In this document: positions 63,815-64,000 of the stretch, one piece after another | How the letters are laid out: each line of letters begins with the position of its first letter | How positions within the stretch are numbered: the first letter of the stretch is position 1 | Source: VXNE01 sp965217825 | Lineage (GTDB): Bacteria; Pseudomonadota; Gammaproteobacteria; Pseudomonadales; Azotimanducaceae | Reading direction: 5' to 3' | Assembly: GCA_965217825.1 (NCBI GenBank) | Contig: OZ244571.1 | Span: 4,526,001-4,590,000 of the forward strand | Length of the DNA: 64,000 nucleotides | Notes under the pieces: generated by a model | The model's input: only the letters and a program-made list of their open reading frames with translations | What the model was told of the DNA's origin: nothing | Database searches by the model: none | Translations under genes and position numbers: made by a program

Positions 63815-64000
63815 TGATGAGGTGGTCTCCCGAGTGCGCCGCTGTCTGGACTGCCTGAACCGTTGTGGTTCAGGTCGGGGATTCGTATGTGCCCAAGGCG
63901 TCCCGCAGCATGATCCCGGACGCCGGAACCGGCGTCGGGCGGCAGCATAGGGCTTGCTCACCGGCTCCACAGCGGAGCCCCCTTATTTTTTTCTAACGGC
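63815..64000 (-). ncRNA. ssrS: 6S RNA (5' end beyond the window)
   Basis: The minus strand just upstream of ygfA contains recognisable 6S elements in order: GGCTCCGCTGTGGAGCCGGTGAGCAAGC-like sequence (E. coli has GCTCCGC..GGTGAGCA), a GC-rich hairpin, GACGCCTTGGGCACA near the central-bubble flank, then a short hairpin CCTGAAC..GTTCAGG (63853-63873) matching the conserved late stem, followed by CAGACAGCGGC. 6S RNA mimics an open promoter and binds sigma70 RNA polymerase in stationary phase. The 3' end is approximate and about 40 bases of the 5' part should lie past base 64000. Confidence 0.72.

Overview
The window is about 68% GC by eye. It most likely comes from a proteobacterium, probably a gammaproteobacterium, because its right end carries a 6S RNA-like sequence directly upstream of ygfA, a classic proteobacterial arrangement. 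About 93% of the window is five giant genes for exported or surface proteins built from Ca2+-binding and adhesion modules that are best known from animals: Calx-beta, cadherin-like, fibronectin type III, leucine-rich repeats, a scavenger-receptor (SRCR) domain and Spondin_N. A host-associated or surface-attached marine lifestyle is a reasonable inference, but it is not shown by the sequence.

Layout: (1) 1-6170, minus strand: a secreted lysyl-endopeptidase-like serine protease with a long tail of Ig-like repeats; its C-terminus lies beyond the left edge. (2) 6393-10067, plus: a Calx-beta/PPC/LRR protein with a damaged 5' end. (3) 10561-24396, plus: a 4,611-residue protein with about 30 Calx-beta units (15 nearly identical), a cadherin domain, an SRCR domain and a C-terminal LRR module shared with gene 2. 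(4) 24791-43594, plus: a 6,267-residue protein with Spondin_N, cadherin/FN3 pairs and an arylsulfotransferase-like propeller. (5) 43652-44801: a lower-GC cassette with a BrnT-like toxin and an antitoxin-like N-terminus fused to a uracil-DNA-glycosylase-like domain, next to the stump of a MetX-like gene. (6) 45618-59837, plus: a partial paralogue of gene 4 with two PQQ sugar-dehydrogenase-like domains and the same arylsulfotransferase and C-terminal half. (7) 59896-64000, minus: ordinary chromosomal genes (DUF1640, mgtE, rpiA, def, ygfA, 6S RNA).

How they fit together: the giant proteins share and exchange modules. Genes 2 and 3 share the SwmB-LRR end. Genes 4 and 5 share roughly 8.3 kb with a 784-bp patch that is almost identical. 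Gene 3 contains a 550-bp exact internal repeat. Each giant transcription unit begins next to a short, strongly AT-rich island in otherwise GC-rich DNA. The picture is a locus of giant multi-enzyme surface proteins that evolves by recombination between modules. Genes 3, 4, 5 and the protease have Sec-type signal peptides; no sortase, RTX/type I or type IX sorting signal was recognised.

Limits: domain calls come from reading the translated sequence by eye, without profile searches. Domain borders are approximate to about 20-40 residues, and repeat identities were counted by eye.
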